Source: Pseudomonadota bacterium (GTDB taxonomy: Bacteria; Pseudomonadota; Alphaproteobacteria; Sphingomonadales; Sphingomonadaceae). From it: a stretch of DNA of 35,985 bases. Where the stretch lies: contig JAEZHP010000072.1 of assembly GCA_023416515.1 (NCBI GenBank), positions 1 through 35,985 on the forward strand. The letters are read 5' to 3'. A program made the position numbers and the translations under genes. Shown here piece after piece: positions 7,382 to 16,165 of the stretch. The notes beneath the pieces were generated by a model that was not told the origin of the DNA, searched no databases, and saw nothing but the letters and a program-made list of their open reading frames with translations. How positions within the stretch are numbered: position 1 is the stretch's first letter; each line of letters begins with the position of its first letter.

Positions 7382-9949
7382 TTACCCTCCGAAGGTGCGC
7401 TGCCACCAGCCGCGGCGGGCGGGCTCGCCCGGGGCCGACATCTCGGCCTCGTCGCTTCCTTCCATCGTCTGGCGCTCGAGCATCGGGGCTTCCGGCGATT
7501 CCGGCTTGGCGGTGCCGCCGCCGGCATGGCCGTCGAGCTTCTCGGCGACGGGGGTCGCAGCGACCCCGCCTTCGTCATTGGCGGGCGCGGGGACCGGCTC
7601 GGCCTCGGCAGCGGCTGCAGCCTCGGCCTCGATGTCCGCCTTCTTGCGGCGGCCGCCGGTGCGGCGCTTCTTGGGCTTCTCCTCCGCCGGCGCTTCCTCG
7701 GCGGTAGGCGCTTCGGCAGCAACCGGCTCAGCTGCGGGCGCTTCCGCCTCAGCCGGAGCGGCGGTCTCGGGCGAAGCCTCGCCAGCCTCGTCGGCCTTGC
7801 GGGCGCGAGGACGACGGCGGCCGCGCTTGGGCTTTGAGTCCTCCTCGGGGGCGGCCTCGACCGGCGCTTCGACGGTCTCGGTTTCCACTGGCTCGGAAGT
7901 CACGGCTTCGGCGCCCTCGGGAGCGGCGGTCTCCTCGACCTCGACACCCTCGGCACCGCCCTCGCGCTGCTCCTCGCCGCCCTGGCGACGGCCGCCACGG
8001 CGACCGCGGCGGCGGCGGCGGCGGCGTCCGCCCACGCTGCGATCCTCCCGATCCTCACGGCTCTCGCGGGTCTCGCGGCTTTCACGCTCCTCGCGACCGC
8101 GGCGCTGCGGAGCCGGCTCGGCCTCGGCTTCCTCTTCCTCCTCGGCCTCGTCCTCGATTTCGTCCTCGGCCTCCAGCTCGTCGGCTTCGTCGAGCATCGG
8201 GGTCGCCACCGCGGCGGGGCGGAAGGTCGGCGGCGGGCCCATCGACTCGACGCTCATCCGGGCGCCTTCGAACGCCTCCTCGATGACCACTTCGACCTGG
8301 ACTCCGTAGCGCGCCTCGACCTCGCCGATCTCCGACCGCTTCTTGTTGAGAAGATAGATCGCAGCCTCGCGGCCCGCGCGCAGACGAATGATCGAGCCGC
8401 GGCCGCGCGCGGCCTCGTCCTCGAGCATCCGCAGGGCGGAAAGGCCGGCGGACGACGCCGTGCGCATCAGGCCGCTTCCGTCGCAATGCGGGCACGGTTT
8501 GGTCGACGCTTCGAGAACGCCGGTGCGAAGGCGCTGGCGGCTCATTTCCATGAGGCCGAAGCTGGAAATCCGGCCGACCTGGATCCGGGCGCGGTCGTTC
8601 TTGAGCGCGTCCTTCATCGCCTTCTCGACCTTACGGATATGGCCGTTCGATTCCATGTCGATGAAGTCGATGACCACCAGACCCGCCATGTCGCGAAGCC
8701 TCAACTGGCGCGCGATCTCCGCCGCTGCCTCGAGGTTGGTCGCATAAGCGGTCTGCTCGATATTGTGCTCGCGGGTCGACCTTCCCGAGTTGATGTCGAT
8801 CGACACCAGCGCCTCGGTCGGATTGATCACCAGATAGCCGCCCGACTTAAGCTGGACGACCGGCTGGTACATTCCCGACAGCTGGTCCTCGACTCCGTGG
8901 CGCTGGAACAGCGGCACCGGGTCTGAATATTGCTTCACCCGCCGGACGTGGCTCGGCATCAACAACTTCATGAAGGCTCGGGCGTGGCGATAGCCCTCGT
9001 CGCCCTCGACCTGGATCTCGTCGATGTCGCGGCTGTAGATGTCGCGGATCGCTCGCTTGATGAGGTCGCTGTCCTGGTAGATCAGGGCCGGCGCTTCCGA
9101 CTTCATCGTCGTCTCGCGGATCTCGTCCCACAGGCGGGCGAGATAGTCGAAGTCGCGCTTGATCTCGGTCTTGGTGCGCGACAGGCCTGCGGTACGGACG
9201 ATGATTCCCATCGTCGACGGCAGGTTGAAGTCGGCCATGATCTGCTTGAGGCGCTTGCGGTCGGCACCGTTGGAGATCTTCCGGCTGATTCCGCCGCCAT
9301 GCGACGTGTTCGGCATCAGCACGCAATAACGGCCGGCCAGCGACATGTAGGTGGTGAGAGCAGCGCCCTTGTTGCCGCGCTCCTCCTTGACGACCTGGAC
9401 GAGAAGCACCTGGCGGCGCTTGATGACGTCCTGGATCTTGTAGCGGCGGCGCAGATTCTGGCGCTTGCGGCGAAGAGTCTCGACGGCGCTCTCGTCGCTT
9501 CCGTTCTCGGCTTCCTTGGGGGCCGGCGCGTCGCTGTCGCCTTCCTCGTCCTCGGAACGCTCCTGGCCGTTATCCTCCTCGGCCTCGACGACGGCGGCCT
9601 CGCCTTCTTCGTCATCCTCGCGGTCGAACTCGGCGGCGCGAAGCCGCGCCTCCTCCTCGGCATGCTCCATCTCTTCGCGGAGCAGGGCCTCGCGGTCCTC
9701 GCGCGGGATCTGGTAATAATCCGGGTGGATTTCGCTGAAGGCCAGGAAGCCGTGGCGGTTGCCGCCATAATCGACGAACGCCGCCTGGAGCGACGGCTCG
9801 ACCCTGGTTACCTTGGCGAGATAGATATTGCCTTTGAGCTGTTTGTGCTCGGCGGATTCGAAGTCGAATTCCTCGATCCGGTTACCCTTGACCACCGCGA
9901 CCCGGGTTTCCTCCGGGTGGCGCGCGTCGACCAGCATGCGCATTGTCAT
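7382..9949 (-). CDS. rne: Ribonuclease E/G (RNase E)
   Basis: Endonuclease central to mRNA decay and rRNA/tRNA processing. The ATG at 9949 follows GGAGA at a good distance and gives 855 residues. Order: an S1 domain beginning near KGNIYLAKVTRVEPSLQAAFVDYG, split by an acidic insert of about 80 residues (rich in E/D, about 90-165) as usual in alphaproteobacteria; the RNase H-like and DNase I-like core; Mg-binding Asp385 (SIDINSGR) and Asp428 (VIDFIDME), spaced 43 as in E. coli D303/D346; and the zinc-link CPHCDGSG. After about residue 570 comes a low-complexity tail with acidic runs, an RRRRRRGRRGGRR block and Ala/Glu/Pro/Lys stretches, the degradosome scaffold and RNA-binding region. It ends with GWWQRTFGG, a short conserved tail. 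Confidence 0.97.
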   Translation of the reverse strand: MTMRMLVDARHPEETRVAVVKGNRIEEFDFESAEHKQLKGNIYLAKVTRVEPSLQAAFVDYGGNRHGFLAFSEIHPDYYQIPREDREALLREEMEHAEEEARLRAAEFDREDDEEGEAAVVEAEEDNGQERSEDEEGDSDAPAPKEAENGSDESAVETLRRKRQNLRRRYKIQDVIKRRQVLLVQVVKEERGNKGAALTTYMSLAGRYCVLMPNTSHGGGISRKISNGADRKRLKQIMADFNLPSTMGIIVRTAGLSRTKTEIKRDFDYLARLWDEIRETTMKSEAPALIYQDSDLIKRAIRDIYSRDIDEIQVEGDEGYRHARAFMKLLMPSHVRRVKQYSDPVPLFQRHGVEDQLSGMYQPVVQLKSGGYLVINPTEALVSIDINSGRSTREHNIEQTAYATNLEAAAEIARQLRLRDMAGLVVIDFIDMESNGHIRKVEKAMKDALKNDRARIQVGRISSFGLMEMSRQRLRTGVLEASTKPCPHCDGSGLMRTASSAGLSALRMLEDEAARGRGSIIRLRAGREAAIYLLNKKRSEIGEVEARYGVQVEVVIEEAFEGARMSVESMGPPPTFRPAAVATPMLDEADELEAEDEIEDEAEEEEEAEAEPAPQRRGREERESRETRESREDREDRSVGGRRRRRRRGRRGGRRQGGEEQREGGAEGVEVEETAAPEGAEAVTSEPVETETVEAPVEAAPEEDSKPKRGRRRPRARKADEAGEASPETAAPAEAEAPAAEPVAAEAPTAEEAPAEEKPKKRRTGGRRKKADIEAEAAAAAEAEPVPAPANDEGGVAATPVAEKLDGHAGGGTAKPESPEAPMLERQTMEGSDEAEMSAPGEPARRGWWQRTFGG

Positions 9950-10364
9950 TATGATGTCTCCACGCGCGCACCCATGCCTTTGATGGGAAGGGGCGCACGC
10001 GCTCGATTGTGGACGGCCGCGCGGCAAATGGCAGCGGCGCGGACGATGTCCGGGTTGTAGTGAAACTGGGTTTTTCCAAAGCTGCGGTCTGGCGGCCGGT
10101 CATGGCGAGCGGCGAATAGCCCCAAGCGTGCGGGCCCGCTTGTGCGGGTCGCATCTGCTCAGTGGGGAAATGCCTCATGCAGCGGTGAACCTAAACGAAA
10201 CTGCGTCACGAGCGGTGACCTCAGGGCGTCTTTCCCTGAGCGGCACGTCGGACTAGGCTTGCTAGCATCCATGTGGAGGGCGGGCAACCGCCTGGGAAGG
10301 GCGAAAGCGGGAAAATGGCCGGATTGAGGCGGATAGCGCCGGTTGCGGAGAAGCCGCTTCCGCA
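9950..10364. promoter_or_regulatory. 415-bp divergent gap: long RNase E leader with abutting hairpins
   Basis: No convincing protein gene is seen here. The gap serves rne (minus) and the amidase gene (plus). Two hairpins lie back to back: GTCAC-GAGCG-GTGAC (10205-10219) and CTCAGGG-CGTCTTT-CCCTGAG (10220-10240). A further CCCGC-TTGT-GCGGG hairpin lies at 10135-10148. RNase E mRNAs in other bacteria have long structured leaders through which RNase E limits its own synthesis. The same here is an inference from length and structure. I could not place promoters with confidence. Confidence 0.4.
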
Positions 10365-11210
10365 ATGACCTGGCTGATCGCCCTTCTGCTGTCGCTGTTC
10401 GGCTTCGGCGAGCCCGGCGACGCGCTTCCTGGCGAGGTGGGCGGCGGGGTGACCTTGCCGATCCAGGCGAGCGGCGCCGAGGGCCCCCTCCCAGCCCTCA
10501 CCGACGCGCGCGGCGACGATCCGCCCGTCGTGGTGATCGACCCCGGCCATGGCGGCCGCGATCCCGGCGCCCCCGCGGCGATGGCCGGGCTCAACGAGAA
10601 GGACGTCACCCTCGCCCTTGCCCGGGCGATCCGCGACGAGCTCGCCTCGTCGGGCCGAGTGCGCGTCGCGCTCACCCGCGACGACGACCGTTTCATCCCC
10701 TTGGAAGGCCGCTATTCGATCGCCCGCCGCCTCGGCGCAGACCTGTTCATCTCGCTCCACGCCGACGCCGCGCCGAGCAACGACTCCGCCCGAGGCGCCA
10801 CCGTCTATACTCTGTCCGAGGTCGCCTCCGACCGCGAAGCCGCGCTTCTCGCCCAGCAGCAAAACGCGTCGGACGTGATCGGCGGAGTCGCGATGAGCCG
10901 CGATCCCAACGTCAACCTCATCCTCGTCGACCTCGCCCAGCGCGAGTCGATGGAGGCGAGCGCGCGCTTCGCCCAGATCCTCCACCGCGAGGCCGCGACC
11001 ACGATCCGTTTTCAGCCCGACTGGCACCGCTTCGCCGCCTTCATCGTGCTGAAGGCGCCCGACATCCCCTCGGTCCTGTTCGAAAGCGGCTACGTCACCA
11101 ACGCGGAAGACGTCGCCTATTTGACCTCGCCGGAGGGCCGCGGCCAGATCGCCACCGGCCTCCGCCGAGCCATCGAAGCCCATTTCGCCCGGCGCTTCCT
11201 GCGCTCGTAA
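10365..11210 (+). CDS. N-acetylmuramoyl-L-alanine amidase (AmiC/CwlD type, Amidase_3)
   Basis: Cuts the bond between MurNAc and L-alanine in peptidoglycan, splitting septal wall during division. 281 residues. A hydrophobic N-terminal segment (MTWLIALLLSLFGFG) serves as signal or anchor. A short linker is followed by the Amidase_3 domain: VVVIDPGHGGRDPGAP with zinc ligand His62, the second zinc region LFISLHADAAPSNDSARG, and a C-terminal PSVLFESGYVTNAEDV with the catalytic Glu. It lacks the AMIN targeting domain found in E. coli AmiC. It shares the long gap with rne on the other side, and a 30-bp inverted repeat follows the stop. Confidence 0.92.
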   Translation: MTWLIALLLSLFGFGEPGDALPGEVGGGVTLPIQASGAEGPLPALTDARGDDPPVVVIDPGHGGRDPGAPAAMAGLNEKDVTLALARAIRDELASSGRVRVALTRDDDRFIPLEGRYSIARRLGADLFISLHADAAPSNDSARGATVYTLSEVASDREAALLAQQQNASDVIGGVAMSRDPNVNLILVDLAQRESMEASARFAQILHREAATTIRFQPDWHRFAAFIVLKAPDIPSVLFESGYVTNAEDVAYLTSPEGRGQIATGLRRAIEAHFARRFLRS

Positions 11211-11216
11211 CCCACC

Positions 11217-11324
11217 GAGTCATCCCGGCGAAGGCCGGGACCCATGAACACCCGGGTTTTCAGGTAGGCACGGGCAGGGCCGGGCCACAGTGCCCATGGG
11301 TCCCGGCCTTCGCCGGGATGACTC
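11217..11324. repeat. 30-bp perfect inverted repeat, REP/BIME-like
   Basis: Positions 11217-11246 are the exact reverse complement of 11295-11324, separated by 48 bases. Each arm contains its own small palindrome CCCGGC-GAAG-GCCGGG. It sits between the convergent amidase and RibD-like genes, the usual place for REP-type elements, and probably also ends transcription from both. Its core (GTCATCCCGGCGAAGGCCGGGA, split here as GTCATCCCGG and CGAAGGCCGGGA) resembles the element at 16069-16149. Confidence 0.85.
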
Positions 11325-11341
11325 TTGAGGGCAGACCACAG

Positions 11342-11872
11342 TCAAGCCGGAACGTAGGTCAGCCTGATCACGTCCTCGCCCATCGGCTCGCTCGCCGCGA
11401 GGCGGAGCCTCGGCCGAGGTCCGGCGAAATAGGGATTGCCGCCGCCCAGCACGACCGGGTGCAGGTAGATCCGATAGGCGTCTATCAGCCCAAGCTCGGT
11501 GAGGCTGTGCGCGAGCTTCGGCCCGCCCACCTCGATCTCCCCGTCGACCTCGTCCTTCACCTTCCGCATCGCCGCCGCGAGGTCACCGTCGACGAGCGTG
11601 GCGTTGGGGCCGACCGAGGTCAGCGACCGAGACACCACCCATTTGTGCTGCCGCCGCCAAGCCTCCGCAAACTCGCGCTCCGGCTCGTCCCACTCTTCCT
11701 GATCCTCGTCCCAATAGCGCATGATCTCATACAGCCGGCGCCCGTAAATGCCCCCCGCCTGCTCGCGCGCCTGCTCGATGAAATGGCGGAACAGGCCGGG
11801 CCCGGGTGCGAAGCCGTCATGGTCGACATAGCCGTCGAGCGACATGTTGGCGCCGAAGATCAGTCTCGCCAT
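11342..11872 (-). CDS. RibD C-terminal/dihydrofolate-reductase-fold protein
   Basis: 176 residues from the ATG at 11872, which has AGGAGA seven bases upstream; a TTG six bases earlier is less likely. N-terminal ARLIFGANMSLDGYVDHDGF and C-terminal EIEVGGPKLAHSLTELGL, YLHPVVLGGGNPYF are the standard blocks of small RibD_C/YwjB-type reductases. These are NADPH-dependent or of unknown substrate and are distinct from true folate DHFR. It is a single gene between the 30-bp inverted repeat and a divergent DUF1993-like gene. The family call is firm; the substrate is not known. Confidence 0.85.
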   Translation of the reverse strand: MARLIFGANMSLDGYVDHDGFAPGPGLFRHFIEQAREQAGGIYGRRLYEIMRYWDEDQEEWDEPEREFAEAWRRQHKWVVSRSLTSVGPNATLVDGDLAAAMRKVKDEVDGEIEVGGPKLAHSLTELGLIDAYRIYLHPVVLGGGNPYFAGPRPRLRLAASEPMGEDVIRLTYVPA

Positions 11873-11974
11873 CCACAATTCTCCTCTCGCGCCGCCACGA
11901 TAGCCTCAATCGCGGCCGGCCGGCAAAGCCGACGACTCTTGCCTTCGCGAAGGCCTTGCGACCACAAGCGCTGC

Positions 11975-12544
11975 ATGAACCTGACCGCGCTCCTAACCCG
12001 CTCGCTCTCCAACCAGCTCGTTGCCGTCTCGGGATGGCTCGACAAGGCGGAGGCCTTCGCGGCCGAGCGCGGCGAGACTCCGGACGGGCTGCTCACCCTT
12101 CGGCTGGCGCCCGACATGTTTCCGCTCACCACTCAGCTGCGCTTCCTGGCTTTCCAGGCACAGGAACCCGTTTACCGGCTTCGCGGCGAGGCGGTTCCGG
12201 ACTCGGTCCTCGAAATCCGGCAGGAAGGCCGCGACGGGGGCGAGAGGCCCGGCACCTGGGCCGAGGCGCGGGCGAGGGTGGCGCAGGCGACGAGCTTCCT
12301 CGCCACGGGCGGCCCCGACGAGCTCGATTCCGCCGCCGACAAGCCGATCGCTCACGAGCTTCCCACGGGAATGATCTTCGACATGATCGGCGAACAATAT
12401 GTCCGCGACTGGGCGCTGCCCCAGGTCGCCTTCCACCAGATGATCGCCTACGCGATCCTCCGCCAGGCCGGCGTTCCGCTCGGCAAGGTGGACTATGTGC
12501 CGCACATGTTCGGCTATCTTCGCCCGGGCACCGCGCCTGCCTAG
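11975..12544 (+). CDS. DUF1993-family protein
   Basis: 189 residues from the ATG at 11975. The longer open frame upstream overlaps the amidase and RibD-like genes and is rejected. The chain starts MNLTALLTRSLSNQLVAVSG and contains LAPDMFPLTTQLRFLAFQAQ and, towards the end, PQVAFHQMIAYAILRQAGVPLG. That is the pattern I associate with DUF1993, a helical-bundle family related to the DinB-like fold, with His residues that may bind metal. No function is established. It is divergent from the RibD-like gene and followed by a small membrane protein 15 bases on. Confidence 0.75.
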   Translation: MNLTALLTRSLSNQLVAVSGWLDKAEAFAAERGETPDGLLTLRLAPDMFPLTTQLRFLAFQAQEPVYRLRGEAVPDSVLEIRQEGRDGGERPGTWAEARARVAQATSFLATGGPDELDSAADKPIAHELPTGMIFDMIGEQYVRDWALPQVAFHQMIAYAILRQAGVPLGKVDYVPHMFGYLRPGTAPA

Positions 12545-12559
12545 GGTCGGCAGTCGCCG

Positions 12560-12793
12560 ATGTCGTGGAAGATCATCTCGGGCGCGATGACCGCTCTTGG
12601 AGTGCTTTGCGGCATCTGGCTGGTTCATGAGGTGCGCTCAGGCGTCACCCACACCAGAGGCGGCGCCATTACTCGGTCGGAAAGCTCAGAGACATTCTGG
12701 TTGAACATCGCCATCGGCGCGCTGTGGATCGCGTTCTGCTTCTATGGCGCGGTCAAGATATGGAGAAAGGGAGAGCGCGAACCGGACTTTTAA
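12560..12793 (+). CDS. Small two-helix membrane protein, 77 aa
   Basis: 77 residues with two likely membrane spans: IISGAMTALGVLCGIWLV (about 5-22) and TFWLNIAIGALWIAFCFYGA (about 45-64). A short loop lies between them, and the tail KIWRKGEREPDF is basic then acidic. It starts 15 bases after the DUF1993-like stop and may be co-transcribed. The stop codon sits inside the palindrome at 12783-12800. I do not recognise a family. Confidence 0.55.
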   Translation: MSWKIISGAMTALGVLCGIWLVHEVRSGVTHTRGGAITRSESSETFWLNIAIGALWIAFCFYGAVKIWRKGEREPDF

Positions 12794-12800
12794 AAGTCCG
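12783..12800. repeat. 18-bp perfect palindrome at the end of a convergent gene pair
   Basis: CGGACTTTT followed directly by its reverse complement AAAAGTCCG. It contains the TAA stop of the small membrane protein and lies just before the stop of the convergent SUKH gene (12826). With only A/T in the centre it could form a short hairpin with T-rich flank and end transcription in both directions. Confidence 0.5.
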
Positions 12801-12825
12801 CTTCCGACCCGTTCCCGACATTCGA

Positions 12826-13281
12826 TCAGTGCGGCGTCACTCCGCAGAACTCCTCGATCCAGTGGGTGAATGAGGGAGCAATCACATCCACGCTCCGGTC
12901 GTCATGATCAAAAAAGAACACCGGTACCGGTCCCCCAGCCTCAGCCGCTGTGGGGAAGCAGAATAGGTTTCCCATGCAGTCGGTAGCAAAGGCGACAAGC
13001 TCCTCAGGCAGACCTAAATCGCGCCAACCCTCAGTGACAGACACAAGGTCGGCCGGACTGAGGAACTCGCTCACGTCCCTCAAGTCGAGTTCTCGATCAA
13101 CGATGGCGTCAAGTAGCGCGCTGGTTGGGCGCGGCAGTCCGACTTGAAGAACAGCGTTGCGGTAGTCGGCTGGCAGCCGGGTATCGAGACGACCCTCTGC
13201 GCTTTCGAGTTCGCCTTCGGAGACGGGATCGGGAGCATAACCCGGATCCGTCCAAAGCGCGATAAAGCGGCTCAAGCTCAT
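12826..13281 (-). CDS. SMI1/KNR4 (SUKH-domain) protein
   Basis: 151 residues from the ATG at 13281. The frame stays open much further upstream, but that part overlaps the PBP gene on the other strand and is not coding. The chain holds the SUKH pattern: SEGELESAEGRLDTRLPADYRN near the start, LGLPEELVAFATDCMGNLFCF in the middle, and VFFFDHDDRSVDVIAPSFTHWIEEF at the end (parts only). In bacteria SUKH proteins often act as immunity proteins for polymorphic or contact-dependent toxins, but stand-alone copies are frequent. No toxin gene is seen next to it here, so it is an orphan. Confidence 0.75.
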   Translation of the reverse strand: MSLSRFIALWTDPGYAPDPVSEGELESAEGRLDTRLPADYRNAVLQVGLPRPTSALLDAIVDRELDLRDVSEFLSPADLVSVTEGWRDLGLPEELVAFATDCMGNLFCFPTAAEAGGPVPVFFFDHDDRSVDVIAPSFTHWIEEFCGVTPH

Positions 13282-13461
13282 CTTGCCTATGTAGCTTCTC
13301 AGACCGAGTTTCAGGAAGAGCCGAATGTCCGGCTTCCACCCATTGCGGACTCTCGACCAGCCCCGTGGCGCGCGCGCCATTCCCCCGCGCCGAGACTTTC
13401 GACGAGCTGCGGTTCCTCCGCGCTTCCCGGCCCCGCTAGCTTCCGCTAAACCGCTGGCCAA

Positions 13462-16053
13462 ATGGCAGATGCAGACACTCCGACCGAACGGCTGACGCTC
13501 CGGCGCGGCGGCCTCACCCGCTTCACCGAATGGACTCGCGAGCTCGGCGACAAATACGCGCCGAAGACGGAGCGGCTTCGGGCGGCGACCGGCACCCGCT
13601 GGTTCAAGGCGCTCGCGATCCTCGCGCTCCTGCCGTTCGTCGCCTACTGCGCCTTGTGGCTGATCTTCGCCCGCGACTTGCCGTCGGCCTCGACCCTTCT
13701 CGAATATCAGCCGGCCCTCCCCTCCTATGTCCGCGACGCCAACGGCGCGACGGTTCAGAGCTTTGCCCGCGAGCGCCGGGTCCAGCTGGCTTATGACGAA
13801 TATCCGCAGCAGCTGATCGACGCCTTCGTCTCGGCCGAGGACCGCACCTTCTTCAGCCACAACGGAATCGACTGGCCGGGAATGGTCGGGGCGGTGTTCG
13901 ACTATGCGAGCAAGGCCGGAAGCGGCGAGCGCGCCCGCGGCGGCTCGACCATCACCCAGCAGGTCGCGAAGAATCTGATCCTCGGCGACGAATATTCGGT
14001 CACCCGAAAGATCCGCGAGGCCTTCCTCGCACGCCGAATCGAGGCGACGCTGACCAAGGAGCAGATCCTCGAGCTGTACCTCAACCAGATCTTCCTCGGT
14101 CGAAACGCGTACGGCGTCCAGGCCGCGGCGCGCGCCTATTTCGACAAGGACGTCCACCAGCTCACTCTTGCGGAGGTCGCCTTCCTCGCCGGCCTTCCCC
14201 AGGCGCCGAGCACCTACGAGCCGCGCCGAAACCTCCAGATGGCGACCGCGCGCCGCAACTATGTGCTCGAGCAGATGGAGCGGAACGGCAACATCACCGC
14301 CGCCCAGCGCGCCGAGGCCGTCGCCCAACCGCTGACCACTGCCGACGGCCCCAGCAGCGCCGTCCGCAACGTCGGCGGCTATTATATGGAGGAGGTCCGC
14401 CGCCAGCTCATCCAGCAGTTCGGCGAGAATGCCGAGGCGGGCCCGAACAGCGTCTATGCCGGCGGCCTGTGGGTGCGCACCGGCTACGATCCGGTCATGC
14501 AGCAGGCGGCCGAGAAGGCGCTTCGCGACGGCCTTCGCCGTTATGAGGCCGGCCGCGGCTGGCGCGATCCGGGCCTCTCGATCGACGTCGACGGCAATTG
14601 GCGCCAGCAGCTCGCGGTCGCACGCTTCGGGGTCGGCTATGACGACTGGCGCTCCGCGGTGGTCCTGTCGAAGAGCGGCGATTCCGCTCGCATCGGCTTC
14701 GTCGACGGAAGCACCGGCACCCTTCCGGCGGGCCTCGCCTCGATGCCCAAGCGCGGCACCGGCCAGAGCGCGTTCAGCGCTCTTCGCCCCGGCTCGATCA
14801 TCGCGGTCGAGCAGGAAGGAAACAATTGGGCGCTTCGCTCCATCCCGGAGATCGGCGGCGGAATGGTCGTCGAGGAAGTCGGCACCGGCCGGATCCGTGC
14901 CATGCAGGGCGGCTGGGACGTCCGCGGCTCCAACTTCAACCGCGCCACCCAGGCCCAGCGCCAGCCGGGCTCGACCTTCAAGCCGATCGTCTATGCGGCG
15001 GCGCTCGCCGACGGCGGGATGACCCCGGCCTCGATCATTCTAGACGCACCCTTCTGCACCAATGACGGCACCACCAATAAGTGCTTCCGCAACTTCTCGG
15101 GCGGCTATGCCGGCCCTCAGACGATGCGCTGGGGCCTCGAACAGTCGCGCAACCTGATGACGGTTCGCGCCGCCAACCAGACCGGAATGGACCGGGTCAT
15201 CCGCCTCGCCCGCAACATGGGCGTCGGCGACTATCGCTCCACGCCCTACCTGTCGCTCGCGCTCGGCGCCGGCGACACCACGGTCGCCGCGATGACCCAT
15301 GCCTTCGCGACCTTCGCCAACCAGGGCCGGTCGGTGACCCCGCACCTCATCGACTATGTCCAGGACCGCAGCGGCAAGGTCATCTTCCGCGCCGACAATC
15401 GCTGCCAGCAGATGGGCAATTGCAACGCCCCCGACTGGGACGGCCGGGCTATGCCGCGTCCTCCGATCACCGGCCGCCAGGTCGTCGACCCGCTCACCGC
15501 CTATCAGATCGTCCACATGCTGGAAGGAGTCGTCGAGCGCGGCACCGCGACCCGCCTGCGCGTTCTCGGGCGGCCCCTTTTCGGCAAGACCGGCACCACC
15601 ACCGGCCCGACCAACGTCTGGTTCGTCGGCGGCTCGGCCGACATCGTCGCCGGCGTTTACATGGGCTTCGACCAGCCGCGGCCGATGGGCGGCTACGCGC
15701 AGGGCGGCACGCTCGCCGCGCCGATCTTCCAGTCGTTCGCGGAGACGGCCTTCGAAGGTATGCCGGTGATTCCCTTCCGCGCCCCTGCCGGAATCCGGAT
15801 GGTGCGCATCGACCGCCGCACCGGCCGCCGGGTCCAGGGCGCCTGGCCTTCGGGCGAGGACCCGCGCGCCGCTGTCATCTGGGAAGCGTTCAAGCCGGAA
15901 AGCGAGCCGAGGCGGACCATCCAGAGCCAGGAGGTACAGCTCGCCGCCGAACAGTCCCGCCGACGCGCCCCCGCCCAGCGCCGCTCGACCAGCCGCCCGG
16001 CCGAGCGGAGCCCCGACAGCACCTTCTTGCAGGATCAGGGCGGCATATATTAG
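13462..16053 (+). CDS. Class A penicillin-binding protein (PBP1a-type, transglycosylase/transpeptidase)
   Basis: 863 residues. A cytoplasmic N-terminus of about 50 residues is followed by one membrane span (FKALAILALLPFVAYCALWL). The GT51 glycosyltransferase domain has catalytic Glu126 in SAEDRTFFSHNGID and RGGSTITQQVAKNL. The transpeptidase domain has the active Ser504 in PGSTFKP, the SRN motif in EQSRNLMTV and the KTGT box at Lys709 (FGKTGTTTGPTNVWFVGG). The C-terminal tail after about 800 is Arg/Pro-rich and disordered. It polymerises and cross-links peptidoglycan in the periplasm. It belongs to the PBP1c-like/1a group common in sphingomonads. It is monocistronic, and a REP-like repeat follows the stop. 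Confidence 0.95.
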   Translation: MADADTPTERLTLRRGGLTRFTEWTRELGDKYAPKTERLRAATGTRWFKALAILALLPFVAYCALWLIFARDLPSASTLLEYQPALPSYVRDANGATVQSFARERRVQLAYDEYPQQLIDAFVSAEDRTFFSHNGIDWPGMVGAVFDYASKAGSGERARGGSTITQQVAKNLILGDEYSVTRKIREAFLARRIEATLTKEQILELYLNQIFLGRNAYGVQAAARAYFDKDVHQLTLAEVAFLAGLPQAPSTYEPRRNLQMATARRNYVLEQMERNGNITAAQRAEAVAQPLTTADGPSSAVRNVGGYYMEEVRRQLIQQFGENAEAGPNSVYAGGLWVRTGYDPVMQQAAEKALRDGLRRYEAGRGWRDPGLSIDVDGNWRQQLAVARFGVGYDDWRSAVVLSKSGDSARIGFVDGSTGTLPAGLASMPKRGTGQSAFSALRPGSIIAVEQEGNNWALRSIPEIGGGMVVEEVGTGRIRAMQGGWDVRGSNFNRATQAQRQPGSTFKPIVYAAALADGGMTPASIILDAPFCTNDGTTNKCFRNFSGGYAGPQTMRWGLEQSRNLMTVRAANQTGMDRVIRLARNMGVGDYRSTPYLSLALGAGDTTVAAMTHAFATFANQGRSVTPHLIDYVQDRSGKVIFRADNRCQQMGNCNAPDWDGRAMPRPPITGRQVVDPLTAYQIVHMLEGVVERGTATRLRVLGRPLFGKTGTTTGPTNVWFVGGSADIVAGVYMGFDQPRPMGGYAQGGTLAAPIFQSFAETAFEGMPVIPFRAPAGIRMVRIDRRTGRRVQGAWPSGEDPRAAVIWEAFKPESEPRRTIQSQEVQLAAEQSRRRAPAQRRSTSRPAERSPDSTFLQDQGGIY

Positions 16054-16068
16054 TCCCGCCCCCCATCA

Positions 16069-16149
16069 CGTCATTCCCGCGAAAGCGGGAACCCAGCTGA
16101 CCTTTTCACCATAAGAACAAGCTGGATTCCCTCGTTCGCGGGAATGACG
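16069..16149. repeat. REP-like bipartite inverted repeat between the PBP gene and prfB
   Basis: Outer arms CGTCATTCCCGCGAA (16069-16083) and TTCGCGGGAATGACG (16135-16149) are exact reverse complements. Inner arms CCAGCT (16093-16098) and AGCTGG (16120-16125) continue the dyad. The left arm holds CCCGC-GAAA-GCGGG. It is the same kind of element as 11217-11324 with a GC/AT variant core. It ends 16 bases before the prfB start, so it may also shape the prfB leader. Confidence 0.85.
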
Positions 16150-16165
16150 GCAGTGGAGACCCCCA

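Noticed and set aside
10343..11974. Upstream extension of the DUF1993-like gene
   Set aside because: The frame crosses the amidase gene, the 30-bp inverted repeat and the RibD-like gene, and reads as Arg/Pro-rich shadow sequence.
13282..14328. Long N-terminal extension of the SUKH gene
   Set aside because: It is antisense to the N-terminal part of the PBP gene and has no domain likeness.
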